Of a stretch of DNA of 28,461 bases, positions 13,800 to 21,425 are shown in pieces (positions within the stretch are counted from its first letter, which is position 1; each line of letters begins with the position of its first letter). The notes under the pieces were generated by a model, which made no database searches, had not been told where the DNA came from, and was given only the letters and a program-made list of their open reading frames with translations. Source of the DNA: CAZSXS01 sp964611385 (GTDB lineage Bacteria; Bacillota; Clostridia; Lachnospirales; CAYPQA01); NCBI GenBank assembly GCA_964611385.1, contig CAZSXS010000046.1, forward strand, positions 1-28,461, written 5' to 3'. The position numbers and the translations under genes are program-made.

Positions 13800-14471
13800 A
13801 TGATCTTGGAAACGAAGGAATTAAAAAAAGTATATGGTAAAGATAGTAGCTTAGTAAAGGCTCTGGATGGGGTGAATTTGAGTGTTTCTCATGGAGAATT
13901 TATCGCCATTGTAGGAACCTCGGGAAGTGGTAAGTCCACCTTGTTACATATGTTGGGCGGACTGGATCGACCCACAGAGGGAAAAGTCATTGTGGATGGG
14001 AAAGATATTTTTTCCTTAAAGGACGAGGAATTGACAATATTCCGGCGTAGAAAGATCGGCTTTGTGTTTCAAAATTATAACCTGGTACCGGTGCTGAATG
14101 TGTATGAGAATATCGTCCTACCCATTGAGCTGGACGGTAATAAAATCGACAAGGCGTATATTGATCAAATCGTGCATACGCTGGGCCTAGAAAGTAAGCT
14201 GCAAAATTTACCTAATAACCTGTCGGGCGGCCAGCAGCAAAGAGCAGCCATAGCACGAGCTTTAGCTACGAAGCCCGCCATCGTCCTTGCAGACGAGCCT
14301 ACAGGGAACTTGGACAGTAAGACCAGCCTGGATGTATTGGGCTTGTTGAAAACCACTGGAAAGCAATTTAGCCAGACCATCCTGCTGATTACGCACAATG
14401 AGGAAATTGCTCAGATGGCGGACCGGATTATTCGAATTGAAGACGGCAAAATTGTGGGCAAGGGGGTTTGA
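13800..14471 (+). CDS. ABC exporter ATPase (MacB/LolD/BceA type)
   Basis: This encodes a 223-aa ATPase of the MacB/LolD/BceA (type VII, mechanotransmission) class. Walker A is GTSGSGKST at 39-47, the Q loop FVFQNYNLVP, the signature LSGGQQQRAAIARA, Walker B IVLADEPTGNLD, and the H loop ITHNEE. All catalytic residues are present. ATG 13800 follows GGAGG at 13787-13791; an in-frame ATG at 13767 lies inside the terminator stem and is rejected. It overlaps or abuts the permease gene, so the two form one transporter. ATPases of this class work on FtsX-like permeases that move lipoproteins, antibiotics or peptides away from the membrane. Confidence 0.93.
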   Translation: MILETKELKKVYGKDSSLVKALDGVNLSVSHGEFIAIVGTSGSGKSTLLHMLGGLDRPTEGKVIVDGKDIFSLKDEELTIFRRRKIGFVFQNYNLVPVLNVYENIVLPIELDGNKIDKAYIDQIVHTLGLESKLQNLPNNLSGGQQQRAAIARALATKPAIVLADEPTGNLDSKTSLDVLGLLKTTGKQFSQTILLITHNEEIAQMADRIIRIEDGKIVGKGV

Positions 14472-14473
14472 AG

Positions 14474-16972
14474 ATGTTTCAGGTCAAAAACAAAGAAGTT
14501 TTGAACCGAATCAGTGACCGCACGCTACGAGCCAACCGCCTGCGGAATCTTTTTGTTATTCTTGCTGTGGCTTTGACCACTGTGCTGATCGGCACTATTT
14601 TTAGTATCGGCATGAGCTATTTGGCTTCCCTTGAGCTTCAAAAAGTCCGCCTCATGGGCACGACTGCTCATGCGATGCTAAGCCATCCAAGGCCAGAGCA
14701 GTTGGAGAAGTTGAAAAGCCTGGACTATGTGAAAAGCATGGGAGAACAATACCATGTGGCCACAGTAGTCAACACGTCTGAAATGAAAAAAATGTTGCTA
14801 TCTCTATTCCGCTTTGAGGAAGAAGAATGGGAAAAGCACCGGAAGGGAGCTATTACAGGTTTTGTAGGTCATTTGCCAGAAAAGTACAATGAAATCATGA
14901 TGCCCCTTTGGGTCTTAAACAACATGGGTATAGATGAACCCCGCATTGGAATGGAAATCCCAATCCGTTATCAACTCAGAACGCTAGGCGGTGCAATAGA
15001 GCTGGATCAAGAACAGGTATTTGTCTTGTCTGCTTACTATAAGGACTATCTCAATATCCGATCTGGTAACATCAATTCTATATTTGTTAGTGATGCCTTT
15101 GCCAAAGAGAGCGGGAGAAATATCACCGAACATGGAAGCGTAACCGTGACTTTTAAAAGCAAAAATGTCTTGGCCTTGATTGAAAGATTGGAAAAAGATC
15201 TTTCTCCGGCTGAGGGTCAGCAGATCAGACCAGTGCCAATCTATGCTGTACAATCAAATTCCGATCAGGCTACGCTTATTGGCTTTGCATTTTTGATCTT
15301 CATTATTCTTTTCAGTGGATACTTGTTGATCTATAATGTGCTTTATATTTCTGTCTCCAAGGACATACGCTTTTATGGTCTATTAAAGGCAATCGGTACT
15401 ACGCCCAAACAGTTAAAGCGAATTGTCATACGTCAAGCCCTGCGGCTGTCCGCTGTGGGCATCCCTATAGGTCTATTGCTGAGTGTTCTTTTTTCCTTTC
15501 AATTGGTACCCATGGCGCTGAGCACTGTGTCTCTGCAAACAGAAGTTGAGATTTCCTTTCACCCTTTCATTTTCATCGGGGCGACTTTCTTTGCCTTACT
15601 AACGACCTGGATCAGCAGTGTCAAGCCCGCCGGAATTACTGGTAAGATTTCACCAGTAGAGGCAGTACGCTATATCGGAAGCAGCCTGAACCAGAAAAAG
15701 ATATCAAAAGGAAGCTCCGGCGCTAAGTTACACAAAATGGCTCTTGCTAATCTTTTTCGAGATAAGAAGCGCTCTTTGGTTGTGTTTGCATCCTTGATTA
15801 TGGGCATATCCATTTTTCTCATCATCAATACCTTGTTGATCAGCATGGATATCGACAACTTGGTGGTAAGCTATATGGATAGCGATTTTTACTTCAGAAA
15901 TGAATCCTTCGGTGTCATGAACACCAATGAGTACATGGATCAGAAATTTGATGACAACTTTCTGGCAAAAATCCGAGACACGGAGGGGGTAAGCCGGGTA
16001 ACAGAAACCTACATGCAGAGCTTTTGCTTGCAGTATGATTCGGTTTATGATGCGAGTATCGAAGCCTTTTGCAAGAAGTATAAAATTGATCAACCTACCA
16101 AGGAGCAGCTAGAAAACAACAATATCCTCTTTGGCTATCTGGTAGCGCTGGATCCCTGGTTTCTTGAGAACCTAAATAAAACACTCGAAGATCCCATTGA
16201 TGTGGAAGCTTTTCAAAGAGGAGACTTCGTACTGGTGGGGACCCGATATCCGGAACTGTTCCCAGAGGAATTTACCATTGAGGGTGAGCTAACTGAGGGC
16301 GAAGCCTTTAAACTCAAGGCTGGTGGTTTTGTGGAAGAAGCCTTTTTGGTTTCTAAGGGTGGTGCTTTTACACCCAACCTATATATATCCAAGGAGGTTT
16401 TTCTTGAGCTTGTGGATGAACCTATAGTTTATAGCGTCAATGTTGATGCAGAAAAAAGTCAATGGCCACTCGTATTAGACACGCTGAAGAGCATGATCAG
16501 TGGCGATAACGACATCTTTATGGAATCAAGGCTTGAAAATCTGGAAAGTCTTAAATCAGCCAAGCTGATGATGTACATTCTGGGTGGCGGCTTATCCGGC
16601 GTTCTGGCTCTGATTGGTATTCTAAACTTCGTAAACGTCATGGTTACAAGTGTAACAGTACGGAGCATTGAGCTTGCTATGCTAGAAAGCATTGGTATGG
16701 CCAAGAAGCAGATCAAAAGCATGCTAGTTATGGAGGGCTTATGGTACTTCGTGATCAGTGCTTCGATTGTATGCACGCTAGGCAACGCTGCCGCCTATGG
16801 CATATTCACTCTCTTTCGCCAGCAAGCTGACTACGCCATCTATGCCTTCCCACTCATCCCACTCATTCTTTCCCTATTCTTGGTATTACTTGTTTGCATT
16901 ATAACACCCTTAATGATTTTCCGCTTTCATGAGAAAGCGACAGTGGTAGAGCGCTTGAGAAAGGCAGAATAA
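14474..16972 (+). CDS. ABC exporter permease with two FtsX domains
   Basis: This encodes an 832-aa membrane protein with two FtsX/MacB-like halves. TM1 (~22-46) is followed by a large outer domain (~47-265), then TM2-4 (~268-380); TM5 (~428-452) is followed by a second outer domain (~453-692), then TM6-8 (~695-815). The FtsX cores are YGLLKAIGTTPKQLKRIVIR and ELAMLESIGMAKKQIKSMLV. Two large outer domains set it apart from BceB (ten helices, one outer loop); it is closer to the two-domain permeases of peptide or bacteriocin exporters. The start is ATG 14474, or TTG 14468 overlapping the ATPase stop; GGGGG lies upstream. The substrate is unknown; the soluble kinase nearby might sense through this protein. 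Confidence 0.9.
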   Translation: MFQVKNKEVLNRISDRTLRANRLRNLFVILAVALTTVLIGTIFSIGMSYLASLELQKVRLMGTTAHAMLSHPRPEQLEKLKSLDYVKSMGEQYHVATVVNTSEMKKMLLSLFRFEEEEWEKHRKGAITGFVGHLPEKYNEIMMPLWVLNNMGIDEPRIGMEIPIRYQLRTLGGAIELDQEQVFVLSAYYKDYLNIRSGNINSIFVSDAFAKESGRNITEHGSVTVTFKSKNVLALIERLEKDLSPAEGQQIRPVPIYAVQSNSDQATLIGFAFLIFIILFSGYLLIYNVLYISVSKDIRFYGLLKAIGTTPKQLKRIVIRQALRLSAVGIPIGLLLSVLFSFQLVPMALSTVSLQTEVEISFHPFIFIGATFFALLTTWISSVKPAGITGKISPVEAVRYIGSSLNQKKISKGSSGAKLHKMALANLFRDKKRSLVVFASLIMGISIFLIINTLLISMDIDNLVVSYMDSDFYFRNESFGVMNTNEYMDQKFDDNFLAKIRDTEGVSRVTETYMQSFCLQYDSVYDASIEAFCKKYKIDQPTKEQLENNNILFGYLVALDPWFLENLNKTLEDPIDVEAFQRGDFVLVGTRYPELFPEEFTIEGELTEGEAFKLKAGGFVEEAFLVSKGGAFTPNLYISKEVFLELVDEPIVYSVNVDAEKSQWPLVLDTLKSMISGDNDIFMESRLENLESLKSAKLMMYILGGGLSGVLALIGILNFVNVMVTSVTVRSIELAMLESIGMAKKQIKSMLVMEGLWYFVISASIVCTLGNAAAYGIFTLFRQQADYAIYAFPLIPLILSLFLVLLVCIITPLMIFRFHEKATVVERLRKAE

Positions 16973-16986
16973 GAAAATTTTAAACT

Positions 16987-17056
16987 GTGGTTAGGGAGAG
17001 GGAGAACTTTTTCAGGTGATGAAAAAATTCTCCTCCTCCCTAATCCACCTTTTTTG
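16987..17056 (+). terminator. Terminator after the ABC exporter
   Basis: A long interrupted stem of about 18-20 pairs (left arm 16987-17006, GTGGTTAGGGAGAGGGAGAA; right arm 17028-17048) with one bulge and a small internal mismatch is followed by CTTTTTTG. It closes the accessory module that began near 11.3 kb. Confidence 0.88.
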
Positions 17057-17152
17057 TTTTCTTTTTCACTTAGGTATGTGCTGTATTGATCCTTTGATAG
17101 CTTTGGATTTCAGTTGTTGAATATTCATGGGTCAAATTTCACAATTTTTCTC

Positions 17153-17181
17153 TTACAAGTCTAGAAAAAATAGTATATAAT
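17153..17181 (+). promoter_or_regulatory. Promoter of the 132-aa membrane-anchored protein
   Basis: TTACAA at 17153-17158 and TATAAT at 17176-17181 with a 17-base spacer. The gene begins 80 bases downstream, leaving a leader without evident structure. Confidence 0.75.
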
Positions 17182-17260
17182 AAATTTGTAGTGATATCAA
17201 AGGGAATGATGTTATTTTGACAAGTGTAGCATGGAAAGATGGCATAGAGAGTGAAAAATT

Positions 17261-17659
17261 ATGAAATACACTTTTTTAAGAATCATTTTTTGTGTTTTTG
17301 TTATGCTGATGATTGGTATTTTTATTGCAAACAACCTAAAGCTTGAGCAAGGAGTTGACCTGATGGAGATGAAGATTGGAAAAACGCTTTATATTTCTAT
17401 TTTAGACTCTGAAATTGTTGATGCAAACTATTTGCAAAAAGTTCAAAGTGGTGAAATTAAAATTGATCAACCTTTTTTCCATCTGATGGATCAGGAAGAA
17501 TTTAGTAAGTTAATAGGCTATATGAAAGACAATCATTTTATGATAGTTCCAGGCCAATACACCATAAATCAAGCCTGTGAATTTGATAATGGAATGTTTT
17601 CTTTAAACAACGGCAAAAAAAGAGAAATCTTGAAGTTTAGCTGTGTGCCAGAGGCGTAG
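17261..17659 (+). CDS. Unknown membrane-anchored or secreted 132-aa protein
   Basis: This encodes a small protein with an N-terminal hydrophobic segment (residues ~6-24, FLRIIFCVFVMLMIGIFIAN) that may be an uncleaved anchor or a signal peptide, followed by a soluble outer part of about 105 residues. The part MIVPGQYTINQ followed by KREILKF recalls the LysM-like N-terminal region of MltG/YceG-type proteins (PGxYxI followed by an EIL motif), but the match is weak and the catalytic domain is absent. The RBS is poor (GAGAGTG). It is AT-rich like the chemoreceptor gene that follows on the other strand and differs in base use from the exporter before it. Function unknown. Confidence 0.55.
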   Translation: MKYTFLRIIFCVFVMLMIGIFIANNLKLEQGVDLMEMKIGKTLYISILDSEIVDANYLQKVQSGEIKIDQPFFHLMDQEEFSKLIGYMKDNHFMIVPGQYTINQACEFDNGMFSLNNGKKREILKFSCVPEA

Positions 17660-17833
17660 CTCAGCCTTGTACTCATTCTTTTTAAGATAAAGTCCATCTA
17701 GGGACATTTTCATCAGGTGGAAACGCAATTTGCTGATAACAAGCTCAATCTAGTACCTTACCTCAATTAAATTTTAATGTATAATCAAGTCAAAAAAGGA
17801 AGAAGAGATTTAAGAATCAAGAAACATAAAAAT

Positions 17834-17873
17834 AAAGGGCTGTCTCAAAATAAAATTTACGACAGCCCTTTTA
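17834..17873. terminator. Bidirectional terminator between the 132-aa gene and the chemoreceptor gene
   Basis: AAAGGGCTGTC (17834-17844) pairs perfectly with GACAGCCCTTT (17861-17871) over a 16-base loop. T-rich tracts follow on both strands (TTTTAT on plus, TTTATTTTTATG on minus), and genes converge here. Confidence 0.82.
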
Positions 17874-17875
17874 TA

Positions 17876-20527
17876 CTACTTCTTCTTTAAATTAAATTCA
17901 CTAACCATGGATTTTAACAATTTTGCTTGATTAGACATAATTTCGCTTCTTGAAGTTGTTTCCTGAACAATTAAAGCGTTAGTTTGAGTAATGTCTGAAA
18001 TATGGGTTACGCTTTGCTCAACATTCATAAGAAGTTCAGATTGCTTTGTTGAAGAATCTGTAATCTTCTCTAATATTTCGTTAATGTTTGTTACAACAGA
18101 AGCAATTTTTATTAATGAATCTGCTGTATCATTTGCAATTTTTGAACCGACTTCAACTTTAATTAACGAATTATTAATCATTTCGCTTGATTCTTTAGCA
18201 GCGATAGAACTTCTTGTTGCAAGATTTCTTACTTCTTCTGCAACAACTGCAAATCCTTTACCGTGTAATCCGGCTCTTGCAGATTCTACAGCGGCATTTA
18301 GTGCAAGTATATTTGTTTGGAAAGCAATATCTTCAATTATTTTTATTATGTTTGCAATGCCTGTAGAAGATGCTTTTATGTCTTCCATTGATTTTAACAT
18401 GTCGGACATTTTATTATTTCCGTCTTCTGCAAATGTCCTTGCATCAATTGATAAGTCATTTGCTTTACTGGCACTTACAGCATTATCTCGTGATTGTTCT
18501 GCCACATTTGTTACTGATTCAAGTATAGCGTGTACTGCTTCGCTTTGTTGAATTAAATCTTTTGATAGATTTTGGCTTGCAGTAGCTACATTTAAGGAAC
18601 TTTGTTCAACTTCAGAAGAGGCGTTTAAAATTTCTCTCAAAATGCTATTCATATTTGTAATAATAGTATTTATAGAGTCTTTTATAGTTACAAATTCCCC
18701 AATATACTGCCTTTTAATTTCATTATCAAGGTTTTTGTTAGAAATATCTGATAATTTTTCACTAAGCTCATTAATATAGCCCTTGATTGTATACATGCTT
18801 TTTTCAAGGGATTTTCCAACAATCTCAAAATCTTTGCCTATTTGCTCTGTATCTTGGTCAAACTGACCTGTCTTCCATGTAATATCAAGGTTGCCCTGAG
18901 AGAATTTGTTTAACTCCTCTACAAGTTTATTAACTTGACTATTTTGATATTCTGTACGTTTTTCGCTAAGTTTCTTAGCTTTGTTATCAGCAGTAATATC
19001 AATAAAAAATAGTAAAGCTGCTGCTACTTTACCGTTTTTGTTTTTAATTGGCAAGCCAACTGATTCAAGTATAAATTGTTCTGAATTTATAACACAATTA
19101 AAAATTGATTTGTTTGTTTGTCCTTTTTCAATGGAGTATTCAATACTTGACTCTCTGCTATTTTTATCTGATGGTATAAAGTAATCATAAATTTTTTGTC
19201 CAATAAGTATATCTTGATTTGTGTTAAGCATTTCAATAGTTTTTTTGTTGGCATATTTAAATTTATAATCTTTATCTAAAATAAAAATAGGTATACTTAT
19301 GCTGTTCAAATATCCAACAAGAGAATCGATTATAGAGTTGATGCATTCGGCAATATCTAAATAGCTTTCCGAAAACTTAGACTTATCAACTCTGCTATTA
19401 ATATCACCCTCTAAAATTGTATCTCCTAAGTTTTCTAGGTTAGAAAATAAGTGTGTTAGGCTGTTTTTTACATCATTAAATGAACTTGCTAACTGACCAA
19501 TTTCATCTTCTGGATATTGCCTTATATTTACATTCACATTGCCTTTTGCAAATTCTTTTGAAATCAAAGTTAGTTCGAAAATTGGTCTTAAAATACCCGA
19601 AATTATAAAGAATAAAACAAGGGATGCTACTATCATTATTAAAATTGTAAAGGCAGCAATAATAATCATATTATTGTTATTCAATGCAATATCTTTTTCT
19701 ATCATACTAACTATTTTCCAGTTCAACCAGTTGTCGTTTCTATAATAAACAAAAAAATCTTGATTACTTTCATTTTTAAAATCAAATGCAACTTCCCAAT
19801 CTTGAATTTCAGAAAACTTATATCCTAAATCATCAGCTTTCGTATTAATAAATTCTGTTTTAGTAGAAGATGCAATTGTGTTTTCGCCATCAGCAATAAA
19901 CGTTAATGCTTGTGTTGGGTGATTTTCCTTGTTTAAGTATCTTGTCAAACCTTGCGTATGCAAAGGAACAACTGCCATGCCAGAAAACTGACCATCAATC
20001 ATAACAGGTTTTGAATACCAAACTTCTAAAAGTCCTGTGACTGGTGAAGCTGTTACAAAGCTTACCCATGTATTGCCTTTTGCCGCTTGATTACAGTTTT
20101 CCACAAATGGTGTGTCCATTGCATTAAGTCCGATTCCATCTGGTATACCTCCTGCAACTATTGTAAAATTTTTATCTAAATATAACATGTTGGCATATAA
20201 AGGGTAGCCGCCCAAATCTATGTTGTTGTTAAATAACTTAGAAAGAGCTAATGAAGCTTCTTCATAACTTCTGCCTCTTGCGGCTTGCTGAACTTCAGGC
20301 AACATAGTTATCGCTGTTGCAACAGCATCAGCGCCTTCTAGCCATTGGCTTAAAATAGCATCTAAAGTGGCAGCATCGCTTTCCAACATGTTGTATACGT
20401 TGTTATGAATTAGCTTTTTATTAGATATGCTAGTAATATAGTATAAAGCTACTAAAGATAGAAAAATAATTATTAATGCAGGCATAATAATTTTCATTTT
20501 TATACCCAGCTTCTTGAAGTTGCTCAT
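17876..20527 (-). CDS. Methyl-accepting chemotaxis protein with Cache and PAS domains
   Basis: This encodes an 883-aa chemoreceptor, longer than usual (500-700). TM1 (~12-33) and TM2 (~286-311) enclose an outer Cache-type sensor domain (~35-283; NTWVSFVTASPVTGLLEVWY, SKPVMIDGQFSGMAVVPL). A HAMP region (~312-365), a PAS domain (~403-512; SIPIFILDKDYKFKYANKKT) and a second HAMP-like stretch (~530-600) lead to the signalling domain (~610-883), whose conserved tip is AFQTNILALNAAVESARAGL with GKGFAVVAEEVRNLATRS. AGGGAGGT lies upstream of the start. It would signal to CheA/CheW for motility or another output. No che genes are near. The gene is clearly AT-rich against both flanks, which suggests transfer. 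The ligand is unknown. Confidence 0.92.
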   Translation of the reverse strand: MSNFKKLGIKMKIIMPALIIIFLSLVALYYITSISNKKLIHNNVYNMLESDAATLDAILSQWLEGADAVATAITMLPEVQQAARGRSYEEASLALSKLFNNNIDLGGYPLYANMLYLDKNFTIVAGGIPDGIGLNAMDTPFVENCNQAAKGNTWVSFVTASPVTGLLEVWYSKPVMIDGQFSGMAVVPLHTQGLTRYLNKENHPTQALTFIADGENTIASSTKTEFINTKADDLGYKFSEIQDWEVAFDFKNESNQDFFVYYRNDNWLNWKIVSMIEKDIALNNNNMIIIAAFTILIMIVASLVLFFIISGILRPIFELTLISKEFAKGNVNVNIRQYPEDEIGQLASSFNDVKNSLTHLFSNLENLGDTILEGDINSRVDKSKFSESYLDIAECINSIIDSLVGYLNSISIPIFILDKDYKFKYANKKTIEMLNTNQDILIGQKIYDYFIPSDKNSRESSIEYSIEKGQTNKSIFNCVINSEQFILESVGLPIKNKNGKVAAALLFFIDITADNKAKKLSEKRTEYQNSQVNKLVEELNKFSQGNLDITWKTGQFDQDTEQIGKDFEIVGKSLEKSMYTIKGYINELSEKLSDISNKNLDNEIKRQYIGEFVTIKDSINTIITNMNSILREILNASSEVEQSSLNVATASQNLSKDLIQQSEAVHAILESVTNVAEQSRDNAVSASKANDLSIDARTFAEDGNNKMSDMLKSMEDIKASSTGIANIIKIIEDIAFQTNILALNAAVESARAGLHGKGFAVVAEEVRNLATRSSIAAKESSEMINNSLIKVEVGSKIANDTADSLIKIASVVTNINEILEKITDSSTKQSELLMNVEQSVTHISDITQTNALIVQETTSRSEIMSNQAKLLKSMVSEFNLKKK

Positions 20528-20609
20528 AGGATTAGTACCTCCCTAATTTTTTAATTTGCATTGTACTATAAATTTTAAGATAAATCTATATTAATATTCT
20601 TATTTCTTA

Positions 20610-20750
20610 ACCACTATTAATGCGCGGATTAAGTCGCTGCCGATGCCGCAAAATTTAAACGGCGGCGTTGTTATAGAACGTCATAAATACTTGAACTGGC
20701 CGACTGGAAGCAGCAATGCGGACTGGGATACTGTTGACACCTCCACCTGA
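20610..20750 (+). pseudogene. 3' remnant of a protein gene (possibly DUF4272 family)
   Basis: An open frame without start codon or RBS ends at TGA 20748-20750. It encodes about 46 residues: TINARIKSLPMPQNLNGGVV, then IERHKYLNWPTG and DWDTVDTST at the C-terminus. The pattern ERHxxLNW followed by DWDxVDTxT resembles, from memory, the C-terminus of DUF4272 proteins. The codons are unlike the AT-rich DNA directly upstream, which holds the start and promoter region of the chemoreceptor gene, and a good terminator follows 25 bases later. The 5' part of the gene therefore seems to have been removed or replaced near 20600. The family assignment is tentative. Confidence 0.55.
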
Positions 20751-20773
20751 TCAAGGGGTAGTTCCTCATGTAC

Positions 20774-20813
20774 AAAAAAATCCGTTAAGACATTGGTCTT
20801 AGCGGATTTTTTT
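20774..20813 (+). terminator. Terminator of the truncated gene
   Basis: AAATCCGTTAAGAC pairs with GTCTTAGCGGATTT (one G-U) around a four-base loop ATTG, followed by T7. Because the left side has seven A it might also work on the minus strand for the def operon. Confidence 0.87.
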
Positions 20814-20828
20814 GCTCTTCCTTCTTTA

Positions 20829-20884
20829 TAGGTCTTTCAAAATTTCCGTGGTGTTTATGACACCCCCACGGTTTGAGAAAGACC
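20829..20884 (-). terminator. Nested hairpin after def (possible terminator)
   Basis: On the minus strand, GGTCTTTC and GAAAGACC form an outer 8-bp stem that encloses an inner hairpin CCGTGG...CCACGG with GGTGT/ACACC. It begins about 15 bases after the def stop. The T-tract is poor (AAATTTTG inside), so it may be an mRNA-protecting structure rather than a terminator. Confidence 0.5.
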
Positions 20885-20899
20885 CCTCTTTATTCTTCT

Positions 20900-21406
20900 T
20901 TACTCCTCGTCGTCTTCGTACTCATCTTCGTCATCCTCGTCGTCTACTTCCTTTTCCTTATCCCAAACTTCTGTAGCCTTGTCCAAAAAGAGAATGCCGT
21001 CCAGATGGTCAAGTTCGTGGCAGAGGGCAACGGCCAGCATTTCAGTGCCTTCAACAATGACTTCATTGTTGTTGCGATCTGTGGCCTTAACCTTGATGCG
21101 TTCTGGGCGCTGAACTGAGCCCGCCTTACTAGGGACAGACAGGCAGCCTTCACTGCTTTCTTGCTCTCCGCTTTGCTCTAGGACAACGGGATTGATCAGC
21201 TCGTAGAGCTTGTCCTCAATTTCAATCACAACAACCCGTCGCAAAACACCCACTTGAGGTGCTGCCAGCCCCACACCTCTACTGAAATGCATTGTTTCCA
21301 CCATGTCGTCCAGAAGGGTTCGAATGCTGTTGTTTATTTCCTTAACTTCCTTTGATTTCTTTCTTAAAAGTTCGTCGCCGTCATAGCGTAATTTTCTGAG
21401 TGCCAT
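20900..21406 (-). CDS. def: Peptide deformylase with acidic C-terminal tail
   Basis: This encodes a 168-aa deformylase that removes the formyl group from the initiator Met of new proteins. The three metal-site motifs are present: GVGLAAPQ (44-51), EGCLS (86-90) and HELDH (130-134), with Cys88, His130 and His134 as metal ligands and Glu131 as catalytic base. The fold ends near residue 148. The last ~20 residues (from KEKEVDDEDD to EDDEE) are almost only Asp and Glu, an uncommon addition. It follows priA by 19 bases on the same strand. fmt, its usual downstream partner, is found 4.5 kb away in the opposite direction. Confidence 0.95.
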   Translation of the reverse strand: MALRKLRYDGDELLRKKSKEVKEINNSIRTLLDDMVETMHFSRGVGLAAPQVGVLRRVVVIEIEDKLYELINPVVLEQSGEQESSEGCLSVPSKAGSVQRPERIKVKATDRNNNEVIVEGTEMLAVALCHELDHLDGILFLDKATEVWDKEKEVDDEDDEDEYEDDEE

Positions 21407-21425
21407 TGTTCCTCCAAAATATACA

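Noticed and set aside
17834..17873. GGGCTGTCTCAAAA as an insertion-sequence end
   Set aside because: Similar words occur at ends of some insertion sequences, but the palindrome works as a bidirectional terminator between convergent genes, and no second end or transposase is present.
17991..18551. Long plus-strand frame of 186 codons inside the chemoreceptor gene
   Set aside because: It is antisense to the conserved signalling domain and has no RBS or family features.
20873..21118. Plus-strand frame opening with a hydrophobic, signal-peptide-like stretch
   Set aside because: It is antisense to the acidic tail and catalytic region of def, whose motifs are all intact; the hydrophobic look comes from reversed acidic codons.
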